A stretch of 16,689 nt of DNA from CAITSH01 sp945892985 (GCA_945892985.1 CAMDDU010000070.1:1-16689), one strand, 5' to 3'; shown: positions 8,472-16,632, numbered from the stretch's first letter. Made by a program: numbers and translations. Notes: a model not told the origin generated them from the letters alone.

Positions 8472-9419
8472 TCAGCGGCTTCGTCGCCCCGTTGAGGAAG
8501 TCGGTGCGGCATCCTTCTTTGACAATTCTTTCGCCGCCTCGGCTGCGGCCACCATCGTGGCGCGCGTGTCCGGCGTCTCGAGGCTGATGCGTCCAAGCGC
8601 CCCGCTGCGGTAATCGGCGAGCAGCGTCAGCGCAGCCTTTTCAAAATCAGGGCCAACACCCTTGAGCAGGTAGCCGCGTTTTCTGGCGATCGCTTCGATC
8701 AAGGCGACGCCGTCGTTGGCCATGCCTGCCGCAGAATCCTGCCCGGTCGGGAAGCCATAGCGCTCGGCCAAGGCCTGCGGGTAACGCAACAGCAGTAAGT
8801 CGGCGAGGAACAGCGCGACCTCGGAGTCGATGTAGGCGCCGGTGCCGACCATGTTGCTCGCGGCGAGCATCAGTCCGTCGCTCTCGTTCTTGATCCGCGG
8901 CCACATCAACCCCGGGGTGTCGGTCAGCCAGGCGGTGCTAGACAAGTCGTAGCGGTGCAACAGTTTTGTCACCGCAGGCTCATCGCCGACCTTGGCCGTG
9001 CGCTTTTTCATCAGGGCGTTGATCAGCGTTGACTTGCCTACGTTGGGCACGCCCATGATCATCATGCGCAGTGCCTTGAGTTTTCCGGTGCGATGCGGCG
9101 CCAGGGCCTGGGCTTCGGCGATGACCTTGGCGGCATCGCCGGGCTTCTTGCACGAGATGGCGATGGCGCGGGTGTTTTTTTGCGCGTTGTAAAAATCCAG
9201 CCATTCGCGCGTAACGGCAAGGTCCGCGGTGTCGGCCTTGTTGAGCACGCGCAGACAGGGACGTTGCCGGTGTTCGCGCATGCTCTGGATGACCGGGTTG
9301 GAACTGGCCATGGGACAGCGCGCATCGAGCACCTCGATTACGACGTCATGCTCCGCCAGGGCTTTTTTGGCCTTGTCGACGGCCTTGACCATGTGCCCCG
9401 GGAACCAGTTGATGGACAT
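8472..9419 (-). CDS. rbgA: Ribosome biogenesis GTPase YlqF/RbgA
   Basis: RbgA-type GTPases help late assembly of the large ribosomal subunit. The 315-residue protein shows the circularly permuted order of G motifs typical of the family: WFPGHM at 5-10, then G4 NKAD (60-63), G5 SCKK (89-92), G1 GVPNVGKST (123-131), a G2 Thr at 151 and G3 DTPG (167-170). The C-terminal helical region ends in a basic, Ser/Thr-rich tail. The ATG at 9419 has only a weak AGAG-type ribosome binding site, and a 9-bp tandem repeat array begins 15 bases upstream. It converges on the SAF-domain oxidoreductase and diverges from the binding-protein gene. Confidence 0.93.
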   Translation of the reverse strand: MSINWFPGHMVKAVDKAKKALAEHDVVIEVLDARCPMASSNPVIQSMREHRQRPCLRVLNKADTADLAVTREWLDFYNAQKNTRAIAISCKKPGDAAKVIAEAQALAPHRTGKLKALRMMIMGVPNVGKSTLINALMKKRTAKVGDEPAVTKLLHRYDLSSTAWLTDTPGLMWPRIKNESDGLMLAASNMVGTGAYIDSEVALFLADLLLLRYPQALAERYGFPTGQDSAAGMANDGVALIEAIARKRGYLLKGVGPDFEKAALTLLADYRSGALGRISLETPDTRATMVAAAEAAKELSKKDAAPTSSTGRRSR

Positions 9420-9433
9420 GCTTTGACGCTCTC

Positions 9434-9460
9434 TTGCTTGGATTGCTTGGATTGCTTGGG
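9434..9460 (-). repeat. 9-bp tandem repeat in the 5' leader of rbgA
   Basis: On the plus strand three units follow one another: TTGCTTGGA, TTGCTTGGA, TTGCTTGGG, then a partial ATTGGA. On the rbgA strand the unit reads TCCAAGCAA. The array is 14 bases from the rbgA start codon, so copy-number change would alter the leader. The rest of the 295-base divergent gap (9420-9714) is GC-rich; TAAAAT at 9606-9611 is a possible -10 but has no good -35 partner. Confidence 0.75.
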
Positions 9461-9714
9461 ATTGGAACGGCTTTGCGCCAAGCTTAACAGGCGGGCAGCG
9501 TCAGCGCGGCAGACCATACCACAGCGGCCGCCGGCGCGGCATTCAAGCCGGCTCGGCGCGCGCAGAAATTGGGCACCGGCGTCGGTCGGGCGGGCGCGCT
9601 TCGGGTAAAATTCGCCCATACTGGAAAGCGACCCGCCAAGCCAGCAAAGGTGCCCCTGAGACGCAACTCCATAAGACAAAGTCCGAGACATAAAACACCA
9701 ATGAGGAGATCCGC

Positions 9715-10683
9715 ATGAATTTTCGCAAATTAGTGCAGGCGGCCGCAGCGATTGCGGTATTGGTCGCAGCCGGGCCGCTCGCGGCCCAGACCTATCCGAA
9801 CAAGTCGGTCAAACTGATCGTTACCTACCCGCCGGGCGGTAGCTCCGACCTGATGTCGCGCATCGTCGGGCAAAAACTGTCCGAATTGTGGGGCCAGCAG
9901 GTCATTGTTGAGAGCAAACCGGGCGCCGCAGGTTCTATCGGCATGGAGTTCGCGGCACGACAGTCGCCGGATGGCTACAGTTTCGTGGTGGGCAACATCG
10001 GTCCTGCAGCGGTCAACCCGCTGCTATCGAAAGTGCCCTACGACGTGGAAAAGGATTTCGTACCGGTGTCGCTGATCGCGACCGGCCCCAATGTGCTGGT
10101 CGTCCACCCCGGTGTGAATGTTAAATCTGCGGCCGAACTGGCCGCACTGGCCAAGGGCGACGCAAACAAGCTCAATTACGGCACCAGCGGGCCGGGCAGC
10201 CTTTCACATCTTGCCGGTGAGATGTTCAAGATCATCACCAAGGTGCAGGCGGTGGAAGTGCCCTACAAGGGGGGCATCCTCGGTGTCCAGGACCTCGTTG
10301 CCGGCCATATCCAGTATATTTTCTCCGACTCCCTGCCGGCGATGGCCTTTATCAAATCGGGACGCATCCGCGCAATTTGCGTCACCGGCGCCGAGCGCTA
10401 CTCCATCCTGCCCGATCTGCCGCCCTGCGCCGAGTCGGTACCGGGTCTTGTCGGGGTTAACTGGTGGGGAATTTTCATGCCCGCCGGCACGCCCAAACCC
10501 CTGCTCGACAAGTTCCACGCTGATCTGATGAAGGTCATGCAGGATCCGGACCTGAAGAAGAAATTTGCCGATTTGGGCGTTGAAGCGGTTTCGGGTACAC
10601 CGGAGCAGCTGGGCACTTTCGTCAAGTCCGAAATGGCCAAGTACGGCAAGCTGATCAAGGAAGCCAACATCAAGGTCAACTGA
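9715..10683 (+). CDS. Bug/TctC-family periplasmic substrate-binding protein (tripartite tricarboxylate transporter type)
   Basis: This 322-residue protein has a clear Sec signal peptide (MNFRK, then an Ala-rich hydrophobic core, cleavage near AA-Q at about 24/25). The mature start TYPNKSVKLIVTYPPGGSSD is the classic Bug opening, with P-PPGG as the ligand-loop signature. GQQVIVESKPGAAGSIG, the DGYSFVVGN strand and DVEKDFVPVSLIAT follow in the expected order. Bug proteins capture organic acids or similar solutes in the periplasm. No TctA or TctB membrane subunit is nearby, which is common because these genes are often orphans; the ligand cannot be inferred. GAGGAG at 9703-9708 precedes the ATG by six bases. 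Two hairpins follow the gene. Confidence 0.94.
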   Translation: MNFRKLVQAAAAIAVLVAAGPLAAQTYPNKSVKLIVTYPPGGSSDLMSRIVGQKLSELWGQQVIVESKPGAAGSIGMEFAARQSPDGYSFVVGNIGPAAVNPLLSKVPYDVEKDFVPVSLIATGPNVLVVHPGVNVKSAAELAALAKGDANKLNYGTSGPGSLSHLAGEMFKIITKVQAVEVPYKGGILGVQDLVAGHIQYIFSDSLPAMAFIKSGRIRAICVTGAERYSILPDLPPCAESVPGLVGVNWWGIFMPAGTPKPLLDKFHADLMKVMQDPDLKKKFADLGVEAVSGTPEQLGTFVKSEMAKYGKLIKEANIKVN

Positions 10684-10700
10684 TAGCTCAACGGATCTTC

Positions 10701-10723
10701 AGCGCGGGCTTCATGCCCGTGCT
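10701..10723 (+). terminator. First hairpin after the binding-protein gene
   Basis: AGCGCGGGC (10701-10709) pairs with GCCCGTGCT (10715-10723), nine pairs including one G-T, around a five-base loop. It begins 17 bases after the stop codon. There is no real T tract, so on its own it is a weak terminator. Confidence 0.4.
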
Positions 10724-10728
10724 TACAT

Positions 10729-10761
10729 TGAAAATCGGCACGCAGCACGTGCCGATTTTCA
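10729..10761. terminator. Near-perfect bidirectional terminator-like hairpin
   Basis: TGAAAATCGGCACG (10729-10742) is perfectly complementary to CGTGCCGATTTTCA (10748-10761) around a five-base loop. The stem is GC-rich near the loop and runs into AAAA on one side and TTTT on the other, giving an intrinsic-terminator shape on both strands. It sits 20 bases before the next start codon, between the binding-protein gene and the flavoprotein gene. Confidence 0.7.
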
Positions 10762-10781
10762 TTTCATAGGGACCAAGGCAC

Positions 10782-12053
10782 GTGGACACGCCCGCAGCAC
10801 CCAAAGCAATTGCGAATGTCGCCGTCATAGGCGGCGGACCTGCCGGCCTGATGGCGGCCGAAGTGCTCAGTCGTGCCGGCGTGCAAGTGGATTTGTATGA
10901 CGCGATGCCCTCCGTCGGCCGCAAGTTCCTGCTCGCCGGTAAGGGCGGCATGAATCTGACGCATTCGGAGCAGTACGAAGCCTTTGTACGACGTTATGGC
11001 GCGCGCGGCGGCGAAGTGGCGGCCTGGCTCGGCGCGTTTGATCCGCAGGCCTTGCGCGCATGGGTGCACGGTCTGGGCATAGACACCTTTATCGGCAGTT
11101 CCGGACGCGTGTTTCCGGTCAACCTCAAGGCTGCGCCCTTGCTGCGCGCGTGGTTGCACCGCTTGCGCGCCGGCGGGGTGCGTTTTCACATGCGTCACCG
11201 CTGGCTGGGCTGGAGTGACGGCGGCGGGGCCGGCAGCCTGCGTTTTGCCACGCCCCTGGGCGAGAAAAGCATTCGGCCGGCGGCTACCGTGCTCGCGCTG
11301 GGTGGTGGCAGTTGGGCGCGTCTTGGATCCGATGGCGCCTGGGTGCCGCTGCTCGAAGGCAAAGGCATTACCGTGGCGGCCTTGCGGCCATCAAACTGCG
11401 GCTTTGAAGTTGCCGGCGGCTGGAGTGCGCATTTTCGTCAGCGCTTTGTCGGGCAACCGGTCAAGCCGGTTGTGCTGACCCTGGGCGGAGCCGGGCTTGG
11501 CGCGGACGCGTCCAGTCGTCGTGGTGAGTTTGTCGTGTCGGAGTACGGCGTGGAGGGCAGTCTCGTCTACACGCTTTCCGCCGACTTGCGTGAGCGCATT
11601 AGTGCCGGCGGCCCGGTCACCGTGCTGCTCGATCTCGCCCCAGACTGGACGCCTGAACGCTTGCTGGCGGCGCTGGTCCATCCGCGTGGCACGCGCTCGG
11701 TTTCCAGCCACTTGCAAAGCCGTGCCGGCATCACCGGCGTTAAGGCCGGGCTGTTGCGCGAACTGGTGAGTCAGGAACGATTCCAAGACATGGCGTATCT
11801 ATCCAATATAATCAAGGCTTTGCCCTTAACCCTGGCGTCAACAAGGCCGCTCGATGAGGCTATTAGCAGCGCCGGTGGAGTGGATTTTGGCGCTTTGGAT
11901 AAAAATCAAATGTTACGCGCTCTTCCGGGGATATTTTGTGCCGGGGAGATGTTGGATTGGGAAGCGCCGACCGGTGGATATTTGCTAAGTGCTTGTTTTG
12001 CAAGCGGACGTGCAAGCGGCTTGGGTGCGGCTTTGTGGCTGGAAGGCGCATAG
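10782..12053 (+). CDS. HI0933/BaiN-like FAD-dependent flavoprotein (TIGR03862 type)
   Basis: The 423-residue protein has an N-terminal FAD/NAD(P)-binding fold with VAVIGGGPAGLMAAEVL (glycines at about 17-22). It is followed by the family hallmark GRKFLLAGKGGMNLTHSE (about 46-63). The C-terminal FAD segment reads LPGIFCAGEMLDWEAPTGGY and then LLSACFASGRASG. These are the signatures of the HI0933-like family, including the TIGR03862 subgroup. The biochemical role of this subgroup is not established; related BaiN acts on bile acids, which need not apply here. The start is a GTG with AGGGA at 10768-10772; the next in-frame ATG falls inside the FAD motif, so an upstream start is required. Confidence 0.88.
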   Translation: MDTPAAPKAIANVAVIGGGPAGLMAAEVLSRAGVQVDLYDAMPSVGRKFLLAGKGGMNLTHSEQYEAFVRRYGARGGEVAAWLGAFDPQALRAWVHGLGIDTFIGSSGRVFPVNLKAAPLLRAWLHRLRAGGVRFHMRHRWLGWSDGGGAGSLRFATPLGEKSIRPAATVLALGGGSWARLGSDGAWVPLLEGKGITVAALRPSNCGFEVAGGWSAHFRQRFVGQPVKPVVLTLGGAGLGADASSRRGEFVVSEYGVEGSLVYTLSADLRERISAGGPVTVLLDLAPDWTPERLLAALVHPRGTRSVSSHLQSRAGITGVKAGLLRELVSQERFQDMAYLSNIIKALPLTLASTRPLDEAISSAGGVDFGALDKNQMLRALPGIFCAGEMLDWEAPTGGYLLSACFASGRASGLGAALWLEGA

Positions 12054-12063
12054 GCTGTAGAAT
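12033..12063 (+). promoter_or_regulatory. Weak candidate promoter for parE
   Basis: TAGAAT at 12058-12063 is a good -10 hexamer; the best -35 is TTGTGG at 12033-12038 with a long 19-base spacer. It overlaps the end of the flavoprotein gene. Transcripts would carry a leader of about 110 bases before parE. Confidence 0.3.
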
Positions 12064-12107
12064 GCGGCCTTTCGTAATTCAGACGCCGGCGCGCTTGGTC
12101 GCCTAAT

Positions 12108-12136
12108 CTCCCCTGACGCCATCATGGGCGGGGGAG
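12108..12136 (+). promoter_or_regulatory. Hairpin in the parE leader
   Basis: CTCCCC (12108-12113) pairs with GGGGAG (12131-12136), and inside it CGCC (12117-12120) pairs with GGCG (12127-12130), with a three-base bulge and a six-base loop. The G-rich 3' arm is also the best Shine-Dalgarno-like sequence in the region, in front of a mini-ORF at 12146. The structure could be a weak terminator for the preceding gene or a translational control element. Confidence 0.4.
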
Positions 12137-12145
12137 GGGAAGCCA

Positions 12146-12172
12146 ATGAGTCGCTGGCGTGACTTGAGCTAG
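12146..12172 (+). CDS. Possible 8-residue leader peptide upstream of parE
   Basis: ATG at 12146 opens eight codons, MSRWRDLS, ending in TAG at 12170-12172. GGAGGGG (12133-12139) lies six bases before it, a stronger ribosome binding site than that of parE. The stop codon overlaps the AGGA (12171-12174) that serves parE, an arrangement suited to translational coupling. Chance occurrence of so short a frame is quite possible. Confidence 0.28.
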   Translation: MSRWRDLS

Positions 12173-12178
12173 GACGAC

Positions 12179-14149
12179 ATGGCAACAAAGAAATACGACG
12201 AAGCATCGGTCACCAAGCTGCGCGGCATCGAGCCGGTGCAGCGCCTGCCGGGTATGTACACCCGCACCACTGACCCGACCCACATCATCCAGGAAGCCAT
12301 AGACAACGCCGCTGACGAAGCCTTTGGCGGACACGCCACGCGCATAGACGTGACCTGCCATCGCGACGGCTCGGTCACCGTGTCGGACAATGGGCGCGGT
12401 ATTCCAGTGGGCATGCATCCGGAGGAGAAAATTCCGACCGTGCAACTGGTGTTCACCGAATTGCACGCCGGCGCCAAGTTCTCCAAAACCGAGGCTGATG
12501 CCGCTTACAAGTTTTCCGGCGGCCTGCACGGGGTCGGGGTTTCGGTCACCAACGCGCTCGCGACCCGTCTCGAAGTGGAAGTGCGGCGTGAGGGCGGCAT
12601 ACACCGGATGGCATTCGCCGACGGCGCGGTCGCCGAAAAGCTCAAACGGACCGGCACAACGGGGAAAAATGAAAACGGCACGCTGTTGCGCATCTGGCCG
12701 AACAAGAAATACTTCGACAGCGGCAAAGTGTCTATGCCCGAACTCGAGCGCATCGTACGCTCCAAGGCGGTATTGTTGCCGGGTGTGGGTGTCACGCTGA
12801 ACATTGAAGGTGCGCGCGAAGGCCAGGAGACGGTGTCGCGCACCTGGAGTTATCCAGAGGGCATGAAGGGCTATTTGAAGGACCTGCTCGCCGACACCGA
12901 GCCGGTGGCGCCGATTTTCGACGGCGAGAAGTATGTGCAGGAAGCCAACGGCTTTGCCGTGGGCGAGGGCGCGGGCTGGGCGTTTGCGCTGGTCGACGAG
13001 ACCAAGGGCTTCGGCGAATCGTATGCCAACCTGATCCCCACCCCTGCCGGAGGCACCCACGAAGCGGGCCTGCGCGACGGTATCTTCGAGGCGGTCAAGG
13101 CCTTTGCCGAACATCACAACATGATGCCCCGCGGTATCAAGCTGCAGTCGGACGATGTGTGGTCGCGGACGGTGTATTTTTTGTCAGCCAAGGTGCTGGA
13201 GCCGCAGTTTCACGGCCAGACCAAGGAAAAGCTGTCCAACCGCGACGCGCTCAAACTGGTGTCCAGCATGGTGCGCGATCCCTTCGAGTTGTGGCTTAAC
13301 AGCCACGTCGACTATGGTCGAAAAATCGCCGAACTGGTCATCCGTCAGGCGGTGGAGCGCAGTCGCTCGGTTACCAAGGTCGAGCGCAAAAAATCCTCCA
13401 GCGTGGTGATGCTGCCGGAAAAACTCACCGACTGCGAATCGAGCAGTCTTGGCGACAACGAGTTGTATCTGGTCGAGGGCGATTCGGCCGGCGGCTCGGC
13501 CAAGCAGGCTCGCGACAAGCGCTTCCAGGCGATCTACAAGATGCGCGGCAAGGCGCTCAATTCCTGGGAGGTAAAGCGCGATCTGCTGTTCTCCAATGCC
13601 GAGATCCATGACATTGCCGTCGCCATCGGCGTCGATCCGCATGGCGACGAGGACAGTCCCGATTTGTCCGGCCTGCGCTACGGCAAGATCGCATCGATGA
13701 CCGATGCCGATGTTGACGGCGCGCACATCGCGGTGCTGTTGCTGACGCTGTTCTACCGGCACTTTCCCAAGCTGATTGAGGGCGGACACATCTATGTCGC
13801 CTGCCCGCCCTTGTACAAGCTGGACATTCCGGCGCACGGCAAACGACCGGGTAAAAAGGTCTATGCGCTTGACGACGAGGAATTGAAGTCCTTGCGCGAG
13901 CGCGCCATCGACGAAGGCGTCAAGCCCGAATCCATGCAGACCCAGCGATTCAAGGGGCTTGGTGAAATGAATCCGGAACAATTGTGGGAGACCACGCTTT
14001 GCCCGGACACGCGCCGCCTGCTGCAGGTGCGTATCGACGACAAAGAAAAAACCTTTGAGTTGTTCAACATGCTGATGTCGAAAAAAGAATCCGAGCGACG
14101 CTGCGCGTGGATGGAAGAAAACGGCGACCAGGTCGAGGCGGACGTATGA
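12179..14149 (+). CDS. parE: DNA topoisomerase IV subunit B
   Basis: ParE is the ATPase subunit of topoisomerase IV, which unlinks daughter chromosomes. The protein is 656 residues. The GHKL ATPase domain shows Glu39 and Asn43 in IIQEAIDNAADEA, Asp70 in SDNGRGIP, and GGLHGVGVSVTNAL at 114-127. The TOPRIM domain has Glu433 in LVEGDSAGGSAKQARD and the Asp509/511/513 set in TDADVDGAH. It ends with QRFKGLGEMNPEQLWETTL. The length and the absence of a long TOPRIM insertion fit ParE rather than the larger proteobacterial GyrB, and the adjacent parC confirms it. The ATG has only AGGA four bases away; a leader hairpin and mini-ORF precede it. Confidence 0.97.
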   Translation: MATKKYDEASVTKLRGIEPVQRLPGMYTRTTDPTHIIQEAIDNAADEAFGGHATRIDVTCHRDGSVTVSDNGRGIPVGMHPEEKIPTVQLVFTELHAGAKFSKTEADAAYKFSGGLHGVGVSVTNALATRLEVEVRREGGIHRMAFADGAVAEKLKRTGTTGKNENGTLLRIWPNKKYFDSGKVSMPELERIVRSKAVLLPGVGVTLNIEGAREGQETVSRTWSYPEGMKGYLKDLLADTEPVAPIFDGEKYVQEANGFAVGEGAGWAFALVDETKGFGESYANLIPTPAGGTHEAGLRDGIFEAVKAFAEHHNMMPRGIKLQSDDVWSRTVYFLSAKVLEPQFHGQTKEKLSNRDALKLVSSMVRDPFELWLNSHVDYGRKIAELVIRQAVERSRSVTKVERKKSSSVVMLPEKLTDCESSSLGDNELYLVEGDSAGGSAKQARDKRFQAIYKMRGKALNSWEVKRDLLFSNAEIHDIAVAIGVDPHGDEDSPDLSGLRYGKIASMTDADVDGAHIAVLLLTLFYRHFPKLIEGGHIYVACPPLYKLDIPAHGKRPGKKVYALDDEELKSLRERAIDEGVKPESMQTQRFKGLGEMNPEQLWETTLCPDTRRLLQVRIDDKEKTFELFNMLMSKKESERRCAWMEENGDQVEADV

Positions 14150-16545
14150 GCGCGACCAAGGTAAAAAAAGGCGCCGATGACGGTACGCTGGACTTGTTTT
14201 CCGCCGGTGCGGCAGAGGCTGCGGGCGCAGGCGGTGGCAATGGCGGTGCTCCGGGCGCGCCGCGCATCGCCGGCTCGGGGACCGAGGGTGACTTTATCGA
14301 CATGGGGACTTTCGCCGAGCGCAGCTACCTGACCTACGCCATGAGCGTGGTGCGCGGGCGCGCCATCCCCAATATCGAGGACGGGCAAAAGCCGGTGCAG
14401 CGGCGCATTCTGTACGTAATGAACGAGCTTGGCTTGAAGTCGGGCGTGCAGCACACCAAGTCGGCGCGCATCGTCGGCGAGGTGCTGGGTAAGTTCCATC
14501 CGCATGGCGACGTCTCGACTTACGAGGCGCTGGTGCGCATGGCGCAGGATTTTTCACTGCGCTACCCGTTGATCGACGGCCAGGGTAACTTTGGCACGCA
14601 AGACGGTGACTCGGCTGCCGCATACCGCTACACCGAGGCGCGGCTTACGCCCATCGCCGACCTTCTGCTTTCTGAGATTGACCAGGACACCGTCGATTTC
14701 ATTCCCAACTACGACGGCCGTCTGAAAGAGCCCGAGTTGCTGCCGGCGCGCCTGCCCATGTTGTTGTTGAACGGCGCCTCAGGCGTGGGCGTAGGCATGG
14801 CCTGCGAGTTGCAGCCGCACAACTTGCGTGAGGTGGCCGACGCCGCAGTCGCGATGATTAATCGGCCGAACATCAGCATTGAATCGCTGATGGACATTAT
14901 CAAGGGACCGGATTTCCCCGGTGGCGGACAAATCATCAGCCCGCAGCAGGCAATCCTGGACGCTTATTCCAGCGGCCGCGGCTCCTTGCGCGCGCGCTGC
15001 CGCTGGAAACTGGAGAACCTCGCGCGGGGGCAATGGCAGGTGGTGGTGTACGAACTGCCGCCGACGACCTCGGCCATGCGCGTCATGGAAGAAATTGAGG
15101 AACTGACCAACCCCAAGCCGCGAGAGAAGGGCGGCAAGGTGTCGTCGGGCCAGGCCAACCTCAAGCAGCTCATCCTCGGCTCACTGGAAAAGGTTAACGA
15201 CGAGTCGGACAAGAACAACCGCGTGCGTCTGGTGCTTGAACCGCGCACCGCGAAGCAGGATCCGGACGAGTTCATGCGCCTGCTGCAGGCGCACACGTCG
15301 CTGGAAGAGAATTTCCCGATTAACATGGTTTCGATCGGACTCGACGGCAAGCCACAGCGCAAAAATATCCGGCAGATGGTGGAGGAGTGGGTGTCCTTCC
15401 GCCTGGCCACGGTCAGGCGGCGCGCGAACTTCCGTCTCGGCCAGGTGGAGCGGCGAATCCACATCCTGGAAGGCCGGCATATCGTCTTCCTCAACATCGA
15501 CAAGGTGATCAAGCTCATCCGCAACGCGGACGAGCCCAAGCCCGATCTTATGGCCGCGTTCAAGCTCACCGAGGTGCAGGCCGAGGACATCCTTGAAATC
15601 CGCCTGCGCCAGCTGGCGCGCCTCGAAGGCATCAAGATCGAGCAGGAGCTAAAGACGCTCACGCTCGAGCGCAAGGAATTGCGAGAGTTGCTCGGTGATG
15701 AGGGGCAGCTGAAAAAGTTGGCGGTCAAGGAAATTCGCGATGACGCAAAAAAATACGGTGACGCGCGACGCACCGTGATCGAAGAGGCCGGGCGTGCGGT
15801 GGTCGAGCGTCAGCTTGTCGACGAGGCGCTGACGGTCATTGTGTCCAAGAATGGCTGGGTGCGTTCGCGCCAGGGCCACGACCTGGACCTGCCCGGGGTG
15901 AGCTACAAGGATGGTGATGGCGAGTATGCGATTTTTGAGACCCGCTCCATCCACCAGTTTGCGATGATCGATTCGACCGGGCGGTCCTTCGGCATTTCAG
16001 CCGGGGATATTCCGGGCGGCAAGGGTGACGGCGTGCCACTGACCTCATTGGTCGAGCTCGCCGCCGGGGCGCGCATTGCCCATGTGCTCGATGCCCAGCC
16101 GGGGCGGCGTTACCTCGTGGGCAACTCCGCCGGCTACGGTTTTGTCGTCAACGCGGAAGAGCTGCTGACGCGCATCCGCGCCGGCAAGGCTTTCATGACG
16201 CTGCAAGAAGGCGAGGCTGTGCTGCATCCGGCGGCAGTGCCAAAATCGCCCGACATGGTTGTGACCTTGTCCGAGAAAGGCCGCATGCTGTTGTTCGCGG
16301 CAAATGAGCTCAAGGAAATGGCCCGCGGTCGCGGCGTGGTGCTGATGGGACTCGATGACGGCGAGAAAATGACCGCCATCGGTTTTTGCGGTGCCAAGTC
16401 TGTCACGGTGACGGGATTGTCGCGCAGCGGCAAGGACAAGTCGTCCATCGTCAGCGGTGCGGATCTCAAAAAGCACATCCTGCATCGGGCCCGTAAAGGC
16501 TGCCTGATCCCGGACAAGATGAAACCGACCGGGATCAAGTCCTAG
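14146..16545 (+). CDS. parC: DNA topoisomerase IV subunit A
   Basis: ParC is the DNA-cleaving subunit of topoisomerase IV. The ATG at 14146 overlaps the parE stop as ATGA, giving 799 residues and tight coupling; an in-frame ATG at 14107 inside parE is less likely. The first ~48 residues are a Gly/Ala-rich extension with TLDLF at 14-18. The breakage-reunion domain follows: DGQKPVQRRILYVM at 79-92, HPHGDVSTYEALVRMAQ at 118-134, and the catalytic Tyr162 in AAAYRYTEARL. The residue equivalent to E. coli Ser80 is Val123, while Glu127 is kept. A coiled-coil arm and a C-terminal beta-pinwheel region without a GyrA box follow. The stop codon TAG is part of the CTAG at which an IS5-family element begins. 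Confidence 0.97.
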   Translation: MSATKVKKGADDGTLDLFSAGAAEAAGAGGGNGGAPGAPRIAGSGTEGDFIDMGTFAERSYLTYAMSVVRGRAIPNIEDGQKPVQRRILYVMNELGLKSGVQHTKSARIVGEVLGKFHPHGDVSTYEALVRMAQDFSLRYPLIDGQGNFGTQDGDSAAAYRYTEARLTPIADLLLSEIDQDTVDFIPNYDGRLKEPELLPARLPMLLLNGASGVGVGMACELQPHNLREVADAAVAMINRPNISIESLMDIIKGPDFPGGGQIISPQQAILDAYSSGRGSLRARCRWKLENLARGQWQVVVYELPPTTSAMRVMEEIEELTNPKPREKGGKVSSGQANLKQLILGSLEKVNDESDKNNRVRLVLEPRTAKQDPDEFMRLLQAHTSLEENFPINMVSIGLDGKPQRKNIRQMVEEWVSFRLATVRRRANFRLGQVERRIHILEGRHIVFLNIDKVIKLIRNADEPKPDLMAAFKLTEVQAEDILEIRLRQLARLEGIKIEQELKTLTLERKELRELLGDEGQLKKLAVKEIRDDAKKYGDARRTVIEEAGRAVVERQLVDEALTVIVSKNGWVRSRQGHDLDLPGVSYKDGDGEYAIFETRSIHQFAMIDSTGRSFGISAGDIPGGKGDGVPLTSLVELAAGARIAHVLDAQPGRRYLVGNSAGYGFVVNAEELLTRIRAGKAFMTLQEGEAVLHPAAVPKSPDMVVTLSEKGRMLLFAANELKEMARGRGVVLMGLDDGEKMTAIGFCGAKSVTVTGLSRSGKDKSSIVSGADLKKHILHRARKGCLIPDKMKPTGIKS

Positions 16546-16562
16546 GGAATCACTGAACAAGT
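16546..16562 (+). repeat. Terminal inverted repeat of right IS5-family element
   Basis: GGAATCACTGAACAAGT differs from the left-edge repeat (minus strand of 129-145) only at the fifth base. The flanking sequences beyond the 17 bases are unrelated, as expected for the two opposite ends of one element type. Confidence 0.8.
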
Positions 16563-16632
16563 GATAGTTGAGACGAGAAACGTTGGAATCAAAGTCAATT
16601 TGATGATAAATCGGGCGAAAATGTGGAAGAAA

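Noticed and set aside
14107..14145. In-frame ATG inside parE as the parC start
   Set aside because: It would add 13 residues read from parE coding sequence in another frame, whereas the ATGA overlap at 14146 is a standard coupling arrangement.
12179..16545. gyrB-gyrA instead of parE-parC
   Set aside because: The B subunit is 656 residues without the large TOPRIM insertion of many proteobacterial GyrB proteins, the A subunit lacks a GyrA box, and the genes overlap by ATGA as is common for parE-parC pairs.
16549..16565. ATCACT/AGTGAT inverted repeat after parC as the parC terminator
   Set aside because: It lies within the IS terminal repeat, has a stem of only six pairs and no T tract; it is better explained as part of the IS end.
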